DNA from: Amanita rubescens
Taxonomy: Eukaryota > Basidiomycota > Agaricomycetes > Agaricales > Amanitaceae
Direction of reading: 5' to 3'
Length of the DNA: 64,000 nt
Assembly: GCA_015039365.1 (NCBI GenBank)
Contig: WION01000182.1
Span: forward strand, 44,115-108,114
Shown here: piece by piece, positions 44,553-56,303 of the stretch
How positions within the stretch are numbered: the stretch's first letter is position 1
How the letters are laid out: every line of letters begins with the position of its first letter
Program-made: the position numbers and the translations under genes
The notes under the pieces: model-generated
What the model was told of the DNA's origin: nothing
The model's database searches: none
The model's input: the letters and a program-made list of their open reading frames with translations, nothing else

Positions 44553-45361
44553 GTACGGGTGTCACAGACATTGACATGGCAGCCCTGGTAGTGTGCTTGG
44601 AGACCATCTCTACCAGATATGTCAGATATGATTCCTGTTGCCAAGAGAAGTCCTTCTGATTCACAGCACATTTGAAGCATGTCATGGTTTTGCCATCGAC
44701 ATTTGGCTCTCAATCAGGATAGGTGTCGCAGACATCAATGCAGCAGCCCTGGTAGCGTGCTTGGAGACCGTCTCTACCAAATATGTCAGGTACAATTCCT
44801 GTTGCTGAGAGAAGTCCTTCTTTACAGCACGTTCGGAGCACATCATGGTTTCACCATCAACATTCAGTTCCCAATCAAGGTAGGTGTCGCAGACATCAAT
44901 GCAGTAGTCCCGGTAGCATGCCTGGAGACCATCTTTACCAAATACGTCAGATACGATTCTTGTTGCCGAGAGAAGTCCTTCTTCACAGCATGTTCGAAGT
45001 GCATCATGGTATCACTGTTGGTACTCAGTTCCTGATCAAGGTAGGTGTCGCAGAGGTCAATGCAGAGGCCCTGGTAGTGTGCTTGGAGACCATCTCTACC
45101 AGATATGTCAGATAAGATTCTTGTTGCTGAGAAAAGTCCTTCTTCACAGCACATTTGAAGCATGTCATGGTTTCGCTGTCAACATTAAGCTCCCAATCAA
45201 GGTAGGTCTTGCGGGTGTTGATGCAGAGGCCCTGGCAGCGTGCTCGGAGACCATCTCTATCAGACACATTGGATACAAGTGTTAGTCGCTGAGGGAAATC
45301 CTTCTTTACAGCATGTTCAGAGCACATCACGGTTTCACCGTCAACGTTCAGCTCCCGATCA
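44553..45361. repeat. Five-copy tandem repeat, unit about 160 bp
   Basis: The units begin near 44553, 44717, 44878, 45039 and 45199 with 'GTAGGTGTCGCAGACATC' or variants. Each contains '(T/C)GGAGACC(A/G)TCTCTACCA', 'GTCAGATA.GATTC.TGTTGC' and 'GAAGTCCTTCTT.ACAGCA'. Copies diverge by roughly one base in ten by eye. The period (160-164) is not a multiple of three and frames shift between units, so it is probably a satellite-like array rather than a protein repeat. Confidence 0.88.
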
Positions 45362-45369
45362 AGGTCAGG

Positions 45370-45830
45370 TTCCCCAAGTTCCAGTTGTAAACGCTCTGTT
45401 AGGCTGGTCGACGACTCCTCGCCTCAATAGGAGACTTGGCTGGGCCTCGTATCTGATCTGATTATCATAGAATGTGTTGTGGGGGTGACAGGGAGGGCAT
45501 GATTCTCCCATATCAGGAAGGCGCTGCCGACATTGGTGTTAGCCAAGGGCTCCACCCTGAGATCAGGCCCTCATTCTTTTTGATCACTTAGAAATCATTC
45601 CCACCACTCCAGTCACAGTAAATTGGGAGCAATAATTAGAGTTTTTTGATGGGCTGATCAGGTGTTCAGTCAGCCTCAGAATCAGTGGATCACAATGATC
45701 AGATGACAGTGTAATTAGGTTTCATCCAATACAGACCATCATAATAACCTTATAATCCATCATTCAACCTAATAACTAACACACTACATCACTTATTTAA
45801 ATAGATCAAGTCCAAAGACCCAAAATATTC
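45370..45830. other. No gene seen
   Basis: Transition from repeat DNA to gene-dense DNA. It includes the 3' flank of the secreted-protein gene. Confidence 0.4.
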
Positions 45831-47286
45831 TCAAACAAAACCAACCAACAGCACTGAGAAACAAGCCATCACAACAGTTGCAGACTCTGCACGAATATTC
45901 ATAGCAACATTCTTGGAGGTAGATGTAGCAGATGCAGCTGTGCCACTTGTAGATCCAGTTGGTTGAGCCCCTGCTGTGACCGTTTGCACGGCAACAGGAA
46001 GTATGCTGACAACATTCCATGAAGCATTTACGTTGGCCGATGTTGAGTTGGGATTAAAAAGCAGATATGAAACAGTTCCCGATGATGATAACTGCACCAG
46101 TGCCGTTGTAGAAGCAAAATACGTAGCACCGGCATCCTTGACAGTAGGTCCTGCCAACGTTTGCGTGATATTTGCCTACCAACATCAATGAAGCTTTGCT
46201 GGACTTATGTTTTTCCATGACATACCTCAACATTTATAACGTATGTCGCAGAACCATCCTCCGGGATAAAAGCAAACTGTTGCTGAACCTGCAGAAGAAT
46301 TAGATATTGCTACTGTGCTTCATACCCAACATACCCCAACATTCTGGAAGAACGATGTCGCTTGCCCATAGGCATTCGGAAAGTCGCCGTAAGATTGAGG
46401 TTGGGGCTGCAAATAAGAATCTACAAACTGAGCAACTGCATCGATGCACGCGACAAGTGCTTACAGTGGATCACAAAGATATCTGCACTTCCATTCGGCA
46501 GACCGGGAACGTTCAGGAAGTGGACGTGATTTTGCGCGAGGGCCATTACTGGCTGGTAATTTGTGGCAAAGGGTAGTTGCTGAATATAATTCCAAGGGAT
46601 GGGAGTCGAGTTAGCCGCTTTGAGAAGGCCCATGTTCAAGTTATAGAGATTACCACCCGAGTATGCATCTAAATACGTGGATGTTCGTAAGACAAGTTTG
46701 CTGAGATCAGTTAAATTTGCGTACAGAAATCATTGGTGTCGTGATCGAGAATAGCATCGAATGACGATGGATTGAAGTTTCCCGTAGTCACATTCTGCGT
46801 TGTCCAGGATTTCGCGGTGGCATCGTAGATATAAATTGAAGATGGGTTGGACGTGTCGGCACCCATGACGTAGATGGCATTTGTAAACTACAGGAAAATG
46901 ACATGAGGATTGTAAAACGACTTTGGAAGGCGGGCGTACCTCGGAAAGATAACAAGTCGCGTTGGCACCATCGAACGGACTGAATTGACGTGGCTTTAAG
47001 TAATCCCAACCTAGCACCGGGAGGCTGATACTTACGGTCGCCCCGAAGTTGTTATATCCGTTACTTGGCCTGGTAGAAAAAGAAAATCAATTTTTACTTC
47101 GCATTCCATTTACAACGACATACCCGATGTCCACGTATCTTGAGTACCGGCATTGTAATCCTTGCCACCGAACCCGAATGCCAATAGGTTCCAGAAGATG
47201 TCGAACGCCACGCAGCCGCTATTTGCAATGGCCACTTGAGGAAAGGAGAGTATGGAAAGTAAAACGAGTGACAGCAAGCGAATCAT
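45831..47286 (-). CDS. Secreted, probably GPI-anchored cell-surface protein
   Basis: The gene starts at 47286 (MIRLLSLVLLSILSFPQVAIA, a clear signal peptide, shown in part) and stops at 45831-45833. At least seven exons are separated by introns of about 45-55 bp. The mature protein begins near a Cys (SGCVAFDIFWN). The middle contains 'TNYQPVMALAQNHVHFL', 'VPGLPNGSADIFVIHFS' and 'FASTTALVQLSSSGTVSYL', suggesting a beta-rich, possibly propeller-like ectodomain. The C terminus is Ser/Thr/Ala-rich, then a hydrophobic tail 'TVVMACFSVLLVGFV' typical of GPI attachment. It is probably in the cell wall or plasma membrane. It is similar in layout to an agaricomycete family, with no enzymatic motif visible. 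Exact internal splice sites are approximate. Confidence 0.8.
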
Positions 47287-48376
47287 ATTCGAATTAGTAG
47301 GAGAGCAGAGAAAAGATTGAATAGCGAGGAAAACCTTTGTGCTATATATATGCCTTGAACCGTGGGATACCTTGCTTGCAAGGTCTCATGACGCCGTCAG
47401 CCAGCCATCATCCAGAATTTGGACACTTGTAAACTCAGGTGTTTTATGTATTTTCAGTCGCTATCATCTATGGCATGTTTTTTTCACGTCAAGAAGAAGT
47501 TTTTGCGCCGCTCAAATAGGGCTATTGAGTCACCATCGCTCGTCCAGATTCTTGCATTCTCTGGCTCGGGAATCTCCCTGTCCTACAGAAGGGGATGGTA
47601 TGAACCTCAAGGAATCTTGCTCAACTCTGGAACTGACTTGCTTGGCTGCGCAAGACCTAAGTACTCGGTACTATATCCCCACATCGTCTAAAAGTCGAAC
47701 AGGGCGATTGGGTATCAACCAGAACATATCGTTCACTGTTCACAGCCCCAAGCGCTGTCCAACGCCCAGGCGGGTTGAGGATTCAAAACCTCTTCAGAAA
47801 AATGGAGTATTGATCAGCTCGTTCTGCAGGAAATCAAGTGCCATACTGAGCCAACTCTTTCAGTACAATTTTGGAGAATCTCTTCGTATTCTTGAGTCTT
47901 TGACCGTCCTCGGCTTCGCAATAGTTCGCAACAAACGCCATTCTCTTTCCTTCGTCTACGTCACCATACAACGGTCCTCAAAGGCCTGCCTGTGTATGTC
48001 TGTGCTCCTGTTAGTGCCCGTTGTCCACCAGGCCATTTTGAACTGCAATAGCATTGGATTGGTCAGATTCGCATTACGCGAGGATCGGAAATGGTACAGA
48101 AAAACAGTGGCTATCTGTGTGGTCCAATCTGTCGTTGAGTTGCAATATATTTCGTCACAAGTCGCTTTGGGGGATGCGAAAGTTTCGATCAGTCTGGAGT
48201 TGCCAGTTTGTGAAGTTGGACTTGAGTAAAATAATTCGACGTGTGCCGGCCAGCAATTTCCCCCATGTTAGACAAGGTTCTGTCCGTTCTGAACTTACTA
48301 TACCAGCGGTTGTACCAAATTAGATTAATGTCAGTTGGCGGTGTTTGCAGTCTGACTCTTTCTCGCGGTCACCACA
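47287..48376. other. About 1.1-kb intergenic region
   Basis: Lies between two divergently transcribed genes and should hold both promoters. A 296-codon open frame on the plus strand (47339-48229) has no recognisable motif, no intron and unusual composition, so I do not call it a gene. Confidence 0.4.
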
Positions 48377-49745
48377 ATGAGCTCAGTACCACCTAAACCC
48401 ACTGATACCTCTAAAGCTCCACCCGCCGCCCGTTTCCCCTCTCTCAACCAGCTCGCAGCTCGCATCAACATTTCAAACCCGTCAAGCACTACCACCGCGC
48501 CTCGCCCAAGATTACCAGCCAATATCCTCAGGACCGGCTCGGCGGCATCGACTACGAGCACGTCGAACCCGTTAAATGCCTCAACGACCACGCTTGATTC
48601 CATGGCTGTGAACGTCCCGAGCACCCGATCTGGATCTCCGTCGATGTTATCCATATCTCCACCCAAATCTATCACACCTTCCGTCGATTCTCACCAAGCA
48701 GGAGAAAGTGAGGCAGGAGAAGCTGTGGGAGAAGGGGATCCGCTGATGGAGGAACAGCTAGAAAAGCACAACCTTGAAATGCGGCCCGCTGTGCTAGTAC
48801 CCAAGAAGCAGAAAGTACCGTTGGGGTACAAAGGCGTTCCTAGCTTGGATGCTATCACAGCTCGCCTGGTGAAGGCCCGGACCCTGAGTATCGATGGATC
48901 GGCGAGGCCCCCAGAACCGGAGACAGTGGACGACCCGAAAACGCCAGGGGTCAAGATTAAAGCCCCCGAGCATCCACTTCAATACCCATGGTGTGTATGC
49001 ATGCCTAACACTGCAGAATGTGCTAACTCAATGACTAGGACAATATACCATGATACCAAACCTAACGTGCCATACACACCTTCCTCGAGCAATGCCCCCA
49101 GCGCGCCCAACTCCGCCTCCCACTCGACGGACGTAACAGACTACGAAGCCGGATTGACCATCATCGGCGAATTCGACACTGTCGAGTCCTTCTGCCGCTA
49201 CTTCAACTGGCTCAAGCCCCCCTCCAAGCTCGAACGCAATTCCAATTACCATCTCTTCAAATCTGGGATCAAACCCATGTGGGAAGATCCTGCTAACGCC
49301 AGTGGCGGCAAGTGGGTGCTGACGATGAAGAATAATCCCACTCTATTGGATAGGTGTTGGAGCTGGCTTGCAATGGCGCTCGTGGGTGAAGAGTTGGAGG
49401 AGGGAGACGATATTTGTGGTGCAGTGGTAAGTTTGAGGTCTAAGGTAGATCGGATCCAGGTGTGGACGAGGAGTAAAGAAGATGTGGAAAAGTTGAACAG
49501 GATTGGCAAGAAACTCGTCAAGTTGTTGGATGTATCCGAGGCAGATGGGATCGGGCTCGAATTTCAGGTGAGACTCGTTCTACAGATTCTGAAAATTCGC
49601 TGATAGTGGAGGATAGTATAACACTGAAGACCGCCCATTACCTAACAAGTTTCTCTCGATACACGCACTACCAAATTCATCTTACCGCTCTACCTTTCAG
49701 CCATCCAACTCTGGTAGCAATATCTTGGTATGTATGTTTGGTTAG
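48377..49745 (+). CDS. eIF4E-family cap-binding protein, eIF4E2/4EHP-like, 395 aa
   Basis: The exons are 48377-48990, 49039-49567 and probably 49701-49745. About 195 N-terminal residues are Ser/Pro/Thr-rich and disordered. The eIF4E fold follows from 'EHPLQYPW': after the splice 'TIYHDTKPNVPY', 'GEFDTVESFCRYFNWL', 'YHLFKSGIKPMWEDP', 'GGKWVLTMK' and 'DDICGAVVSLRSKVDRIQVW'. The cap-stacking residue equivalent to Trp102 and its Glu are present (MWED) and the Trp166-equivalent region is kept, but the first stacking Trp (WFF in eIF4E1) is replaced by TIYHD. This fits class II eIF4E proteins, which bind mRNA cap but usually repress rather than drive translation. The last exon is uncertain; an alternative splice would change the final 10-15 residues. 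Confidence 0.88.
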
Positions 49746-50144
49746 AAGGAATGCACAGGGTACCCTTACATATTGCTCAGCCTTCAACTAACAATACTTC
49801 CGTGGGTGGGGCATTTGCCAGCTTTGGTGTCGGAATAGGTGCAAGCACCTGGAAGTCTCCCATGAAAAGGACAGTTTAAATAAGTAATTTGCACCCGAAT
49901 CGTTCGGCTGTAATGGAATTCTATATTACTATGTATCAATATAGCCTCCTCTGTTTGTTCAACATTGTGTTGCCAAACAGCGGCCAGCTATTGTCCCTGT
50001 AGAACAATAAGGTCGCCACAGCTGAAAAGCACGATGAAATGGCCAGTGCTCTTTTCATCTTCTTTCAGCCGCTGGTGCTCGGCTTCTGTTTTACTTCTAT
50101 CACGACACTTACGGCTTCGTTTCTCAACTTGAAGCGTTCTCGCG
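49746..50144. other. Intergenic, promoter region of the Cys-rich protein
   Basis: No coding motif. A pyrimidine-rich stretch precedes the ATG at 50145. Confidence 0.4.
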
Positions 50145-52953
50145 ATGTACACGAGTATCATTGCATCGATCATTTTAGCACCGTGTATCTTCACTGCAGG
50201 TACTATGCGTAATCTTGCTGTCGGTCTCAACAACGCTAAATGTCTTCAAGCGCAACAGCCTTCCGTCCTTTGCCAACCTGGGCAATGTCTTGAGGGTTTC
50301 TCAAACGTAACTGGTGAGCGCAGTATATTTATGTATATCATTCTCAGGTTTTTACTCATTGTCTAGTCGGTGCTACACTATCTGCTCCGGGGCTTCCTGT
50401 CCAAGTTCGTATTCTTCCCGGACAATATACCTCGAACACCAATCCACAACTTATTCATGACCTGCTGGCATCCTCTACTACATCTCTATCATCTTCAATC
50501 GGATTTAATGTATCATCAGCAGCTACACTCCCTCTTAATCTCCAGTTACAACCCGGCCTGGCGACATTCACCAAATCGCTCTATTCAGGAACAGCTGCTT
50601 TCGCTGGCCTACCTTCCTCTCCTGTCGGCAATAATTCCGTCCCATTGAGTGCAGGTTCAATTGCGCTCGCACCGGGCGTATGGGCTGCTTTGCAGACGGA
50701 GTCAAGTCGTATCATTCTATGGAGTTCAGTTCCAGACCTGTCCCAGTTGCCTATAGGTTCTACTACTTCCCTATCTATCGCTGACCTTGAGTCAAGAGCC
50801 TGCTCGCCGCCCTGTTCGGGGTCCGGGGTATGCAGTGCTACTGGAACTTGTCAGTGTCCACAAGGATTCACAGGTGCTTCTTGTGAATCATGCGCGTCCG
50901 GGTTTTTTGGATCCAAATGCCAACCATGTCCAAGTGGCTGCACTAGTTGTGACGACGGGATCAATGGATCGGGACTGTGCTTGAAACCCGTCATACAGAA
51001 CCCACCTTCAAGTTGCAATTGTCTGAATGGTGTTTGCGGATCTAATGGCCAATGTACATGCAACCCTGGCTTCACAACCGCAGCCAATGGAACTGCATGT
51101 GCGACTTGTTCTTCAGGTTTGTTTCTAACTTCGTCCGGCGATTGTAATGGTAAATGGCCATTTTCATATTACCCTCAATTCTTCCGACTGATCCGACAAT
51201 TAGTGTGCCAATTGGGTTGTTCTCAATGCGAAAATGGATCTGGCACATGTCTCCAGTGTCGGCAAGGCTTCACAAAAGATGCGGCCGACAATACCAAGTG
51301 TATCCCTCAGCAACAATCCACTAGCACGGGCACCGTCTGTCCTAACGGTAGCTTCAGCAACGGAAGCTCTTGCGAGCCTTGCGTCTCGGCATGTCAGAGT
51401 TGCAATGGCGGGACGTCAAGCGATTGCACACTTTGTGCGTCTGGTTCTTACACCTTGAATGGTGCCTGCGTGTCGGCCAACAGCAATGGTGTATGTACCG
51501 GCACGAATCTGATTGCAGACAACAACAAGCACGAATGCGATAGTACGTTCACGTACATCATTCAAAGTCAAGTTTCACTCACCTAATGCAAGGCTGTCCT
51601 GCAAAGTGCACGTCGTGCATTATACCTAACTTTAATGCTGCTTCGACCGTAAATGAACTGCAATGCACTGGATGCTTGCCCAGTTTCTTTCTTTCACAAG
51701 GCCAATGCGTCACAGAGTGTCCCGGCGGCACATTTGTTTCTCCGCAAGACAATTTAACTTGTACAGGTATGTCCTATCTACTTTGAAGCGGGACTTTGAA
51801 CTTATCAGATCTAGCATGTGATTCGTCATGTAGCTCCTGCTTAAAGTCTTCCACGTTCTGTCTTGCCTGTGCAGGTAACCTTCTGGCTTCGAACGGAAAG
51901 TGCGTTCAGGCGTGTCCGTCCAACACCTTCCAATCGTCTGGCGCATGCCTCACGTGTCATCCTGACTGTACTACGTGTTCTGGTGGTAATTTCAACCAGT
52001 GTAGTAGTTGCCCATCGGATCGTCCGGTTCTCGATAATGGACGCTGCCTCCCAACTTGCGGCCAATTGCAGTTCTTTGACACGACGACATCCTCTTGTCA
52101 ATCCTGCGATTCCAGTTGTTCGAGCTGCTCAGGAACAGGGCCGAGTAATTGTCTCGGCTGTGCCAGCACCAGTTCCGTTCTACGTTCTGGCTCATGCACC
52201 ACCGCCAATTGTGTAGATAATTCTACTGTTGTTCCTGGCCTAGGTGTTTGCCTTTCCAACTTGATCATCGTTCCTCAAGGTTCACAGACCAGCTCCTTGC
52301 CTCCTCTACCATCCATAACGGGTATCAACGAACCAACGACCGTAGTTGTGCGCCGCCCACTGACATGGTGGGAAATTCTTTTAATGACGCTCGGTTGTGC
52401 TTTTATTTTTGTCGTCTTCCTCTGGTTATGCCGCCGCAAAGCCAAGAAGCGTCGCGCCAAACGCACAGCCGAGTTCGCTGCCAGCAAGGGACTCGCTCAG
52501 AAACAGAATTGGAGAAGGCGTTTGATTCGTTTCGGAGAGAAGCTATTTGGACGCCCGGAGAACCGAAGAGTACTAATACGTCACCCCAACAATCGTGAAA
52601 GCGAAAGTATGAAACTTGCCAAAATAAGAGATGCGGAAGAAGCGAGAACCTCCTCTGATGGTCTACTGAAGGACGATGATGACGATATAGTGAAGATCAT
52701 CGGATCCTATCGAGAACCGCGATATGATCCTTCCCTATCTCAGGATGACGTACGGCCTCTTAGTGGCATCAGTTCACATGCTGCCCCGTCCATTTACTCG
52801 CAAGTTACTGGCGCAGCTCGCCGAGGGCCGGACGTTCGACAGCCAGTGAAAGAGCTAACCTCCCGCTTTTCCGATAGCACCCAAAGTTCGTATGAGCCTC
52901 GTCGCAAGTCTCCGGATCACAAATCCAAGAATCCATTTGCATCGCTTGTGTAA
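50145..52953 (+). CDS. Large Cys-rich type I membrane protein, 869 aa
   Basis: The exons are 50145-50313, 50367-51149, 51204-51542, 51593-51766 and 51809-52953, totalling 2,610 bp in phase. The N-terminal hydrophobic stretch 'SIIASIILAPCIFTAG' is a signal peptide. An N-terminal domain of about 200 residues follows, then many EGF-like/furin-like Cys repeats (CSGSGVCSATGTCQCPQGF; CNCLNGVCGSNGQCTC; CPAKCTSC; CDSSCSSC). A single transmembrane helix (EILLMTLGCAFIFVVFLWL) precedes a basic stop-transfer (CRRKAKKRR) and a cytoplasmic tail of roughly 200 residues with an acidic run (DDDDD) and many Ser/Pro. Such proteins in fungi resemble growth-factor-receptor Cys-rich proteins. The role is unknown; it could be a surface sensor or an adhesion protein. 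Confidence 0.85.
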
Positions 52954-53174
52954 TAGACATGGCCGCAGACATATCTCTTGAATAATGCATACACAAGGCG
53001 AACTTCTGCATCCCAATATCAGGTCGCATTGACTGACTAGTATACCGTTCGTCACTTCGTCATATAATTAGAACAGTAATTCATATCCATTCATACATAA
53101 TATTCAAGACGATCGTGGGTCCATATTTCTATGAGAATCATGTGTATGCGTCAAGCGATGTGAGTGCTCCGAGA

Positions 53175-53597
53175 CTACGGTCCAGTCGCCCCATAATACC
53201 CCGGAACTTGATGGTATATAGGTTGGTATACACCATTTCCAACATCTGTGGACCTCAGTAATCAAGGGGCGCATGGCAGAATCAATGACACTTACACATG
53301 AAACCGCCCACTCCATATCGTTCCTCTGCTTGCATCTTCTTGTAAATGAGCCAGAATGCGTGGATATGGCCGGGGAAGTACCCCAGGCTGTCATGTATCA
53401 ATTCAACATTCGTATCTCCAGGTCGTGGACGTACATAGTCAGGCAGATGTTGATGAGCAAGTCACAGCTACATCCAGTGACTATAGCCGCAGCGGCTGGA
53501 GGGAATAAGATAGCTACCTGATGGCAAGTTAGTAAGTTGTGCGGGCTCCATTGAATTTACGTACAATAATGAGAATAACGTCTGAGGTCTTAACCAT
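53175..53597 (-). CDS. PMP3-type plasma membrane proteolipid (UPF0057), 92 aa
   Basis: Four small exons, 53597-53565, 53517-53435, 53387-53296 and 53245-53175 (33+83+92+71 = 279 bp), all with GT-AG sites and correct phase. The protein starts MVKTSDVILII. It has the two membrane helices of the PMP3 family: 'LFPPAAAAIVTGCSCDLLIN' with the conserved P-P and C-S-C-D, and 'LTILGYFPGHIHAFWLIY' with L-x-Y-x-P-G-x-x-H-A. A hydrophilic Tyr/Gly-rich tail ends ...VPGYYGATGP. In yeast, Pmp3 controls membrane potential and salt tolerance; the same role is inferred. It is easily missed because the longest exon is 92 bp. Confidence 0.92.
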
Positions 53598-53759
53598 GGA
53601 TGCAAGCAGGAAGCAAGGAGGCACTGGCGCTTCTGCGGACGAGTCACTTGCAATGTATTACGTCATGCATCTATATCTCTAAGATAAATAATTAAATTAC
53701 AGTATTATATGTAGCTGTACAAGATATACAAAGCTATATGATACAATGTACGTGGTGCA

Positions 53760-55710
53760 TCAGAGGATACTGCTTTGTGCTAGAAGCTTGACCAGCACAA
53801 TCTCCTGGACTGGAAAAGATGTCAGAACGAATTAAATTCCAGTATTGATGCTGACCTTGAGTGATAACGGATGAAGTAGCATTTGTGTCCTGCCAACGTT
53901 GCCAAAGTATTAGCCAATGCGAAAAATAATCGAGAAGGCTTACGATGGCACAAGTCAGATGAGGATACATTTTTCTTTTCTTTGGGGAATATTGCTGGTG
54001 AAGCGCAATAAAAACATCTCGTAAATCTGTGCAAGGAATATTATATTCAAATCGTACAGAACAAACCATCCACTTACATCTCGCAACTTGCTTGGTTTCG
54101 TTCGGCCTATCGCTATAGGACGTAATATACCTTGCCAACTGTACCCCCGACTTGAGCTTCGCATCTAAAATATCTAGTTTGTTTAAAAATAGAATGAGCT
54201 CTACGGAAGCGAGGATCTTGTTGGCGCAAATCTGCTCCCATAGCCTCATACTGTCCACCTGGGGAAATATCAATAGTTGTCTCCTGCTCATTTTCAAGTT
54301 CATACCAAACGGTTTACGCTCTCGTCCTCGGCAAGAGTTTGGTTGAATGCCGATATTGGGGCCAAGAAAATTATAACGTTCACTGTATGACACTCAGTGA
54401 GAATGAACCTGTCATCAATTGGACGGTCTAACCATCATCGAAGAATTGTGCCCACGCAGCTGGTTCCGATATGAAAAACTTCCGAAAGAAAACAATTCGT
54501 AAAAGGGTCTGCGTACCTCTCTGGCTTCGGCTCCCTCCGACGTCATATATCGTCCAATGGCGGGCCTTGTCCGAAACTATCGATGACTAAGAAGGCTGTC
54601 CATCAAAAAGGTCTAGCCCACTTACGCCCGCTTTCCACTTGTATGTGGTGTTCCTCAGGTCCGATGGTTGCCACACGTGCCCGCAATACATCGCCTATGG
54701 AAATGAATACGAAAACTTGTATATTAGGTGTGCCTCGAGACCTACCTGATGTTGGTTGGTAATTTGCTTCCGTGATGCGCTTTACATCTTCCAGGAAGCT
54801 TATAATTGTCATGTGAATGCATTCCATAGAAACGGTCGGATCCGACTTACAAACCCGGTTGATCCTCTAGGACGATGTCATTTGAGGCCAGACATTCCCG
54901 GACAGCAGGGTCAGCCCACATATGCAGGATATCATCCGCACAAGCTGCCAAGATCCGTCTATTAGAATCATCCCTGTCGTTCGTATCAGCCTGTCGTTTG
55001 AGTTTAAATAGACCCTTCCATCCCGAGCCTGAGCGCAGCTCAACTTCCGATGGCCGTGATGGATGGTAATGAACTGTCTTCTCAGTGTGAGGGCCGTGGA
55101 CAGATCCGGGGATCTTCTTCGCTAGGCTTTCTTCAACGTGACGTAGGGGTGCCAGACGGAGAAGATGTCGTCTAGGGCCATCGCGTTGCACAGAAGATTG
55201 TGTTGATGTTGAATCCCGGGGACTTCTCGCGCTGTCATTGAGGAGGTTCAAAATAAAGTTGACAGAGCGGACGAGATTGAGGTGAATGACCGGACACCAA
55301 AGGATAACCTACATACACTTGGTGTTGGAGAATATAAGCACGTTAAGCCCGGAGGAGAACGTACTTCTGCTTCGAATGCTTTCGGGGAGAAATGGAGCTG
55401 AAAGTTCTTTAACACGGTTGATTTTCCAGATTCCGCCTGACCTAAGTAAGGGAAAAAAAGTCAAAAAAAGAACACAACGAGAGCGTGAGGTAAGAGAAGG
55501 GGATGACATACCCAATAAAAGAATTTTTGCGCCGGAATAGTGTTTCTTGAGTTGTTCACGTTCTGCCAAGAGCGCACGGTCAATCGATTCGCTTACGCGC
55601 TTTGCTTCTGCTTCCTCTTCCATGCGCGTGCGCGCCGCTTCTTCGCTCTCATTCACGGGGGGATGCGGAGGCCATGTATTTTTGCGGTTGTTGGTCTTGA
55701 GGGCGGGCAT
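53760..55710 (-). CDS. Divergent heterotrimeric G-protein alpha subunit
   Basis: Starts MPALKTNNRKNTW (55710) and ends ...VQEIVLVKLLAQSSIL, stop at 53760-53762, with about 10-11 short exons. An N-terminal charged helix (EEAARTRMEEEAEAKRVSE) is followed by P-loop 'LLGQAESGKSTVL', a helical-domain part 'PVIHLNLVRSVNFIL', switch I 'DVLRARVATIG' with the conserved Arg and Thr, 'IYDVGGSRSQRAAW' as switch II, 'IIFLAPISAFNQTL', G4 'LFLNKLDIL', and G5 'TCAIDT'. The switch II Gln (GGQ in typical G-alpha) is Ser here, so intrinsic GTP hydrolysis is expected to be weak or changed. No N-terminal Met-Gly for myristoylation is present. An unusual insert of basic and acidic residues (around 54.9-55.2 kb) lengthens the helical domain. 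Mushroom genomes carry several divergent G-alpha copies. Confidence 0.88.
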
Positions 55711-56303
55711 ACTGTGATGACGGCGATGGAGTAAGGTAACCCTAGAAGGAGTAGATACAAGCCAACTTGGCAAGTTGAGTTAGAACGAAATTTATTGCCA
55801 TAAATACATACCCAATGTCAAGATTCGTCCGCATGACCGGTGCCACAACCCCACGCGCGCTAGTTTTTTAGCGTAAATCGAATGAGAATAAGTAGAGAGC
55901 CGATGGTTAGCAGCGCATTCTTGATCGCGCATCTCGCTCACGGCATAATGGACGTAAGTCATCGACCCTTGGCCAATTGGAAGACGACGTGACAGCGCGT
56001 GTAAGTGCACAACCGTGCCTCTCCGGCATATTTCCTTATGGCCGTAAGGTGGTTATCGACAAAAGAGGATACAACCAGGGCAACATCATGCTGCTCTTAC
56101 ATTATAAAACTTTGCTATTTTTTGGAAGTTAATATCAACGATAAGTAGCAAACGACGTGGCAGGAATCTCGGTATTGTCCAGACAAAGGACCCCCCCAAA
56201 AAGTAAGAAAGGAAAAAAGGAGCAAAACAGTTCAAGATTTCATATATGACACAACCTACACAGGTCGTATAAACAAGTGGAAACGTAGCATGCAAAGGTT
56301 GGA
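55711..56303. other. Intergenic, no gene seen
   Basis: Holds the promoter of the G-alpha gene and the 3' flank of the La-domain gene. There is no supported open frame. Confidence 0.4.

Noticed and set aside
44438..45330. Protein repeat in the 160-bp array
   Set aside because: The period is not a multiple of three and open frames shift from unit to unit.
47339..48229. 296-codon plus-strand open frame as a gene
   Set aside because: No motif, no intron in an intron-rich genome, unusual composition, and it fills a divergent promoter region.
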